Positions 58,901 to 64,000 of a stretch of 64,000 nt of DNA are shown piece by piece. Location of the stretch: assembly GCA_027625915.1 (NCBI GenBank), contig JANTQA010000070.1:4407001-4471000 (forward strand), in the 5' to 3' direction. The DNA is from Anaeramoeba flamelloides (Eukaryota > Metamonada > Anaeramoebidae). Position 1 is the stretch's first letter. Every line of letters begins with the position of its first letter. The notes beneath the pieces were generated by a model. It was not told the origin of the DNA, did no database searches, and was given only the letters and a program-made list of their open reading frames with translations. A program made the position numbers and the translations under genes.

Positions 58901-60439
58901 AGCTTTAATTCTAAAATAGTCCTCAATTTTTTAAAATGGAAAACTTTTAATTCTGAAAAAAGTTTTTACTTTTTTTCAAATAGAAAACTTCCAAAAAATT
59001 TTTAATAAAGTCCTCACATTTTTAAAACGGTTGAAAATAGAAGGAATATAATTTTCATTAAAAGGTGGTTTAGATGTGATGAAGAATTATTTAAAATTGA
59101 AACAAAAACTGTATTTTTGTTTTTTTATACTTTTTGGGTTTTTAATAACTTGTATTTGTTTCAATGTTTTTTGTGATTGAAAAAACTGATTATAAAGTTG
59201 TATATTTATCTCTTTAGTTAAATTTGTAAAAAACTTTTAAAGTAAACCTCCCAACCCAACAACAAGATAAATATTTTGATTGTGATTGTTTTTCAAAAAG
59301 TTCAAATATTCTAATCGTAAATACAATTAAAGTGAAAAAAATGATTTTGTAAAGAGACAATTTTGTACTTTGAGTCTATGTTGTTATTATATTATGGGTT
59401 TATTATTAGTTTCCCGTTTATACAATAATATGACTGATTTGCAATAATTCATCTTCTCGTGAAAATGGTCAAAATTTTTGAAAAATTCTCACCCGATACC
59501 ATGATCTCAGATTTGATTGAGAGTATAGTTTATTGAAAAAATAGGTGAATTATATTTTGTGAAATTTGTTTACGTTATCTAAAAATCTTGAAGGTTTTTT
59601 ACGAAATAAAAAAAAAATAAAAAGAAAAACAAAAAAAAAACAAAAAGAAAAAGAAAAACAAAAAGAAAAAGAAAAACAAAAAAAATTCAAAATCAACAAA
59701 CCCCATCTGCAACAACAATATCAACCCCTTTATCGTTTGTTTGTTCTCTAACATTTTTAGCAAAGTCTTTCATATTTTCGTTTTTAGTTAGATCTCCTGT
59801 TTGGTCTTTTCCGTATAGTTTTATGAAATTGTCATGCGGAGCATCGTTTCTAAATGACTCAAGTTTCCAATCGTTGTCGCCGCATTTCAAAGTAATTCCA
59901 AACCCATGGGCGTTGCCCTTTTTTCTCCAATAAATATATTCTGTGAAGCCGCCTGGGCCACCGCAAATATCTGCAAATACACACTTTCGATCCTTTTTAA
60001 TTAAATATAACAAATAATCAAGATTTGCTAACTTTAAAGCCGCACGGTTTTGGAAAATTGCTTTTCCAATCTTTTCAAAGGGATTAATTGACGTGCGTGC
60101 CTTGATTAAATTCTTGCGATTATGACCACCAAGTTGGTTTTTAATTCCCCACATTTTCTGAACTAAATCTGGGTTGCAGTATTTCTCTAAATCTATATAT
60201 CCTGGCTTTGAAACGGGAATGTCTTCAACAGTTAAATACTTAATGGTCAACCTTTCGATGTCCTCTGTTTCAACAGACTCATAATGAGAAAGAGTATAAA
60301 ATTCTTCAATTTGTAAAAAAGGGTTATTAAGATTGGAATTCAAATTATAAATTGGTGGCTTGAGCCTTGAATCTGTTGATGTGTTATTATAATCTTCGTC
60401 GTCGTAAAGTGAAAAAAGTTCAATTTCCTTTTCTTCCAT
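55925..60439 (-). CDS. CMTR1: cap-specific mRNA 2'-O-methyltransferase (CMTR1-type), three exons
   Basis: Exons on the minus strand: 60439-59702, 56844-56429, 56264-55925; 738, 416 and 340 nt join in frame to 497 residues. The RrmJ/FtsJ-type domain is clear: NPFEKIGKAIFQNRAALKLA, the SAM-binding FADICGGPGGFTEYIYWRKK (about 153-172), VVADGG spanning the exon 1-2 junction (catalytic Asp), VCKVFDL (catalytic Lys) and SRPANSEKYIVCQG (catalytic Glu), consistent with the K-D-K-E tetrad of the family. It methylates the ribose of the first transcribed nucleotide to form cap 1. Compared with human CMTR1 (835 residues) it lacks the N-terminal G-patch and the C-terminal guanylyltransferase-like and WW domains. 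The tail is basic (KKRRVVRRR, then KHKKK), perhaps a nuclear signal. Intron 1 is 2857 bp (GTTTGT to CATAG), intron 2 is 164 bp (GTAAAG to AAAAG). Confidence 0.94.
56845..59701 (-). other. 2857 bp intron 1 of CMTR1
   Basis: Contains plus-strand coding-like segments at 57903-58248, a pyrimidine-rich region near 57260-57320, a G-run GGGGGGAAAGGGGGG near 58616, and simple AAAAAGAAAAAC repeats at 59608-59690. A minus-strand ATG frame at 57498-57728 (76 residues, SYREISRKFLLKILELNEK) is Lys/Leu-rich and unassigned. CMTR1 homology has no gap here, so none of this is an exon of CMTR1. Confidence 0.65.
57903..58248 (+). pseudogene. coding-like remnant inside CMTR1 intron 1
   Basis: After an acceptor-like TATTAG the plus strand reads KSNGHFHGKIEGLKSFYITP, then ETLIKLGIKQ, an in-frame TAA, LLVLRKQYEGENYKINWKT and another TAA. 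In a shifted frame, an ATG at 58078 opens 56 residues including FYSFVDTLNDNFLCFIEYNE and NRHLIPEDLIIKVIEKIHF, ending at 58248. Both stops could be CAA-to-TAA changes. The residues are far more varied than in random AT-rich frames, so this looks like a decayed or multi-exon gene antisense to CMTR1. I do not recognise the family. Confidence 0.4.
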
Positions 60440-60899
60440 TACACAAAGATCCAAGTAAAAACAATAAAAAATAAAAAAAAATGATATGGTAGTGTATCAT
60501 AGTTTTAAACTTTATCAATTCGAAAAAAGCTGAATAAATGACCTATTTGACAGGCAGTGCTCCTCATTTCTTGTTAGACCAAATCTAATATACAATTTAT
60601 TTCTCCTGAGATATAACAACGAATTATTTTTTTTACCAACAATTAGATCTTATCCTAAGATTAAATGAATAATGTTAAGGACTATCCGAATTTTATACTC
60701 TGTGAGTGTTGGGATATCATATAGTGGATATGTGCTAAAGGTTAAAAAGTTATAGGTTTTGCTGAAAGTCAAAATATTGCAATTTTTGGGATTTTTAACT
60801 TTTTGATTGAAAATTAAAAAAACATTTTGAGATCCAAAAATTTAACTGAATTTCACTCAAAAAACATTGCCTTTTTTTATTACAAATTTTTGCCTCTTT

Positions 60900-61095
60900 T
60901 TTCTCTTACAAATTTTTTTACACAAGCTTTAAAGAAAGTGTTTTATTCTTTGAAATGCTAAAAAACTCTGTAAAATTAGTTTGATTTCAAAAGATTCCTA
61001 CTCTTGTGTTGTTTTAAAAGTCGAGATATGAAATTACAGAATGGGAAATTGAACTAAAAATATTATTCAATATATTTAAATTTATCAGCAGTTAT
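60900..61095 (+). repeat. dispersed repeat family A, copy 3
   Basis: Shares TTACAAATTTTTTTACACAA with copy 4 and CTCTGTAAAATTAGTT with copy 1, in the same order and orientation. Confidence 0.65.
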
Positions 61096-61324
61096 TGATT
61101 TTTTTAAAAAAAAATATTGAATATATTTCTTTTTGAGAAGCGAATGCATCGAGAGAAAAATATATTCAGATGTTTTTTTTTTCAAAAAAAAAATCAATAG
61201 CGGATGTTATATTTTGAGGGCAAACAATATGAAAAAAATAAAAAAGACTAAAAACAAAAAAAAAAAAAAAATTTTTTATTTATTTTTCATCCTTTGCGAT
61301 CTTTATCGAAAATAGTTAGAAATG

Positions 61325-61474
61325 TTAAAAACAACAAATATAAAAGATCTTTATTTGTATTTTAATTTCTTTTAATATTTGTTCCAAACTCTCATCTGGT
61401 ATTGGAACTTCATCTGGTGAATCGTTGTTATCTGATTGGCCACTAAAAGAGTAAATTTTTGGACCATTAAACAT
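61325..61474 (-). CDS. possible 49-residue protein or terminal exon
   Basis: ATG at 61474 opens MFNGPKIYSFSGQSDNNDSP followed by DEVPIPDESLEQILKEIKIQ and a hydrophobic end, stopping at TAA 61325-61327. The first 40 residues are less AT-rich than the flanks and look coding. On the minus strand a TTTATTAG just upstream could be an acceptor, so it may be the last exon of a longer gene. No family recognised. Confidence 0.35.
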   Translation of the reverse strand: MFNGPKIYSFSGQSDNNDSPDEVPIPDESLEQILKEIKIQIKIFYICCF

Positions 61475-61965
61475 CCCAATACAACAAACTAATAAATAAA
61501 AAAAAATGTTTTGTTATTTTCTCTTTTTGAAATTCTGTCATTTCAATTATTTAAAAAAAAAGTAAAAATCAAACTGAATTTTTCCAACTCCTTTTAAATA
61601 GTTGATTGCTTCGATTGCTACTCTTTTTTTAATCCTTAGCAAAAAAATTTTATCAAAAAATTGATATTTTTTTTTGATTTCAAAAAGTAAATTGATAAGA
61701 TCCAAAAGCCAAAATAAACCTTTTTATTTGCAATAATTTTTTTTTTGATAAAGTGATCTGATATTTTGAGTAACTTGAATTTTTCACTTTATGAATTGGA
61801 ATTTTCTTTCCCAAAAAAAAAACCCAAAGGCCAATTTAAACAATTTCCTCCTATATTTTTTAATTTGAAAAAAGTTTTGATATTTTTTCACTAATTTTTA
61901 GCTTATTTTTTTCTGACCAGAAAAAAAAAGCTTAACCCAATACAAGAACATTTGGTAAACAATAT

Positions 61966-62080
61966 CGAATATGTTACGTGATGTTGATCAGAAAAATATA
62001 GCAACATTTTTTATATTTTTTCCAATATTTTTGCATGAGAAAAATAACAGTTATATACCCCCAAAAAAACATTTTTGTAG
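61966..62080 (+). repeat. fragment of family D element (left end)
   Basis: TGATGTTGATCAGAAAAATA, TAGCAACATTTTTTATATTT and GAGAAAAATAACAGTTATA match the left ends of the elements at 26050 and 32022. Similarity fades by about 62080. Confidence 0.65.
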
Positions 62081-62149
62081 ATATAAATTTATTTCAAAAA
62101 TTTCAATTCTCAATCGGCGTTTGATTGTGGGTCTTTAAGATATTAAGCT

Positions 62150-62200
62150 TTTCTTAATTTAATACAAAATTAGTAAACTCTGTTTCAGTCAAAGGGGCCC
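62150..62200 (-). repeat. GC-rich motif, inverted copy
   Basis: TTTCAGTCAAAGGGGCCCA is the inverse of the motif at 7849 and 62849. Similarity extends to the left (AGTAAACTCTG), the inverse of the GAGTTTAT side seen at 7849. Confidence 0.6.
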
Positions 62201-62514
62201 AACGTTTTTTTCAAATATCAATTATTTTATATAATTGACCTTTGAAGAACAAATAAGAAATAAAGAGAATAATACACCTCAAAGAAATGTTGATACATGA
62301 CTGAAAGAAAACTAATTAATCAATAGCTTTTCTTAAAAATTGAAAAACTCAAATTCTTAGGTCCCGATTGAGAAAAACAACGATGTTCGTTTTGAACTTC
62401 TACTGGTATTTGAATAATAAATATGAAACATTTTTCACTTCATTTTCTACACTTTTCTTTTAGAAATTAAGCCCCCAAACAAAGTTTGTTGGTATTTGTG
62501 GTCTCTATTTGAAA

Positions 62515-62845
62515 AAGGAAATGAAAATGAAGTGAAAATTTTTCACATTTATTAAACAAATATCAAGATCAAAGATCGAATTGAATTGCAATAGAAATCA
62601 ATAGATTTCTCAACAATCTTTACATGGTTTCAATGACCTTAGAATAACACATTTTTACCAAGTGACTATTGATCTTGCAATAAAAAATTTTTTTGCAAAT
62701 GAATTAGGTTTTAAAAAAAAACACAAAAAAAAAAAACAAAAATGATTAGAAAAGTGAAAAAATGATTTCAATTTTGAAAATTTCCAAAATAAAATTTTTC
62801 TTCAAATATTTATTCAAACCCTTTAAACACATGTATTTTACCATT
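62515..62845 (+). repeat. dispersed repeat family B, copy
   Basis: Shares GATCAAAGATCGAATTGAA, GAAATCAATAGATTT, GTGAAAAAATGATTTCAATT and the ending TTACCATTACAAC with family B; it stops exactly where the GC-rich motif begins. Confidence 0.5.
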
Positions 62846-62847
62846 AC

Positions 62848-62895
62848 AACTGGGCCCCTTTGACTGAAAAATTGTTTATATTTTCAATTATTTAA
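62848..62895 (+). repeat. GC-rich motif, copy 3
   Basis: CTGGGCCCCTTTGACTGAAA starts at 62849 and is identical to the copy at 7849; the following TTTAT and AATTATTTA also correspond. Confidence 0.6.
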
Positions 62896-63449
62896 AAAAT
62901 GAAATAAAAACTAACAATACTATAATCAACAATTGAAGACAAATAATATAAAAAGTCGAAATAGTACCACCAATCAATATTAGAGTCATAACGAAAGTTA
63001 GGTGGGTTTCATTTATTCAAGTATCGATATAAGAAATTTTAATCCTATTAAAAAAATTAAACAATCTAAATATGTTATAACTCCCTACTCGAGTAACCTT
63101 TGACATCGTTGGTATTGGTTGAAAGTATACCTGATAAACTGAATTAAATGGTTTTAATTTTTTTCGACAAGTTGAAAGAAAATTTTGTTGAATATATTTT
63201 TCAACAAAGCGAAAAGAAAAAAAAGATAATTTCTCTTCCTGACTTAAAGCGTTTGTTTTTTGCAAACTCGTTGAAAAAACATTTCAAATAAAGATCCTAC
63301 CATTTGCTTTTAGAGTATAATTATTATTTTACGATTAGACGAAATCTTAAAAAGCAAAGAATAGAACACTCTATATTCAATCCAAGGTTTACTTTGCATC
63401 AATACTGATAAATTCACATAAATGTTTGCAAATTTTTTGCTTCAATTTC

Positions 63450-63655
63450 CCTTTTACAAATTTTTTTACACAAGCTTTGAATAAAGAATTTTATTGGTTT
63501 AAATGTTAAGAAACTTTGTAAAATTGGTTACGCTTCAAAAGGTTCTTTCTCTTGAATTGTTTATAAAGTTGAGTTCACAGTTTCACAAAAATAGAAAATG
63601 AAGGAAAAATTTTTAAAAAATGTATTTGTATTTATCTGTCAATAACTTTATCAAT
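63450..63655 (+). repeat. dispersed repeat family A, copy 4
   Basis: Contains TTTTATTGGTTTAAATG, identical to copy 1, followed by CTTTGTAAAATTGGTT and a rearranged downstream block. Confidence 0.65.
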
Positions 63656-64000
63656 TTCACAAAATATGGTTGTCAAATTTTACCAAAATGAGAAACAACA
63701 AAACTTACCAACAGAAACATTCCTTATAAAAGTTTTTCTGTAACTTTCATATTTCCATTATTTTTGTTTCATTTTTCAGTCTCTGAAATTCCCAATTATT
63801 TTTTTTGCAAATATTTTTTTACTTTCTTTCAACAGATCCACATCATTTTATTTAACGATTATTTTCGGCACGTTTTCGATGAGCCGAAAAAAAAATGAAA
63901 ACACAGAACGGCAAATCAACTTGAAGAGTAATGACAAAACAAAGTAACACTTTTGAATTGCTTTAATAAAACTGTTTTTTTTTGTCTTTTTCTTTTTTAT

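Larger units (their letters stand above)
60440..64000. other. upstream of CMTR1 to window end; repeat-rich, no firm gene
   Basis: Contains two family A copies, a fragment of family D, a family B copy, two copies of the GGGCCCC motif and a short minus-strand ORF (61325-61474). The minus frame at 63017-63265 has no ATG start. No promoter motif for CMTR1 stands out. Confidence 0.45.

Noticed and set aside
59566..59751. 61-residue plus-strand frame rich in Lys/Gln/Glu
   Set aside because: Simple AAAAAGAAAAAC repeats running into the antisense of CMTR1 exon 1.
63017..63265. 82-residue minus-strand frame
   Set aside because: No ATG start and no recognisable domain; varied residues but no splice support.
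1..64000. CRISPR arrays, operons, Shine-Dalgarno sites, tRNA/rRNA genes
   Set aside because: Not expected in this eukaryotic DNA except RNA genes; a scan for GTTCGA-type T-loops and rRNA words found none.

Overview
The window is nuclear DNA from a very AT-rich free-living protist. The genes are interrupted by spliceosomal introns. The proteins are recognisably eukaryotic (cytosolic ribosomal protein, coatomer, dynactin, golgin, RAVE/rabconnectin, mRNA cap methyltransferase) and carry long Asn/Lys/Glu/Asp/Ser low-complexity tracts. The code is standard: TAA, TAG and TGA all act as stops and the conserved proteins end where relatives end. The style fits an amoeboid protist (Amoebozoa, or a metamonad such as Anaeramoeba); I cannot place it further from sequence alone. 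Because it is eukaryotic, bacterial-type GTG/TTG starts were ignored and genes were rebuilt by splicing.

Layout. 1944-3994 (+): Lys-rich protein of unknown function lacking an in-frame ATG (5' exon not found). 8223-9122 (-): unrecognised 299-residue protein with a possible 5' exon to 9506. 10115-11371 (+): RPS3/uS3, three exons. 16171-18528 (+): golgin-84-like Golgi protein, one exon. 21829-25104 (+): COPE (epsilon-COP), two exons around a 2.4 kb intron. 30001-34351 (+): DCTN2/dynamitin, three exons with a 3.1 kb second intron. 39581-51884 (-): a 3027-residue rabconnectin-3/DMXL/Rav1 protein, three exons with a 3.1 kb second intron. 52348-55027 (+): weak candidate for a small split gene. 55925-60439 (-): CMTR1-type cap 2'-O-methyltransferase, three exons with a 2.9 kb first intron. 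61325-61474 (-): short possible ORF.

Four of the recognised proteins act in endomembrane traffic or motor transport (golgin-84, epsilon-COP, dynamitin, DMXL); nothing in the sequence suggests co-regulation, and the grouping may be chance. About half the window is intergenic or long-intron DNA of about 20% GC. It is not featureless: it carries a set of terminal-inverted-repeat elements (6158-6931; a 200 bp family at 15105 and 53710; 29138-29595; 31239-31508; 37096-38589; the palindrome 49707-50046), a degenerate 1.37 kb dispersed element (26050, 32022, fragment at 61966), and several short dispersed families. Most long introns contain one of these or coding-like debris.

The most interesting general signals are the splice sites (acceptors ending AAG in four of nine introns and GTTTGT donors in four of nine), the two-class intron lengths (133-308 bp against 2394-3087 bp), and the diversity of small TIR elements, several with TA target duplications. 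No RNA gene, CRISPR array or viral gene could be supported.
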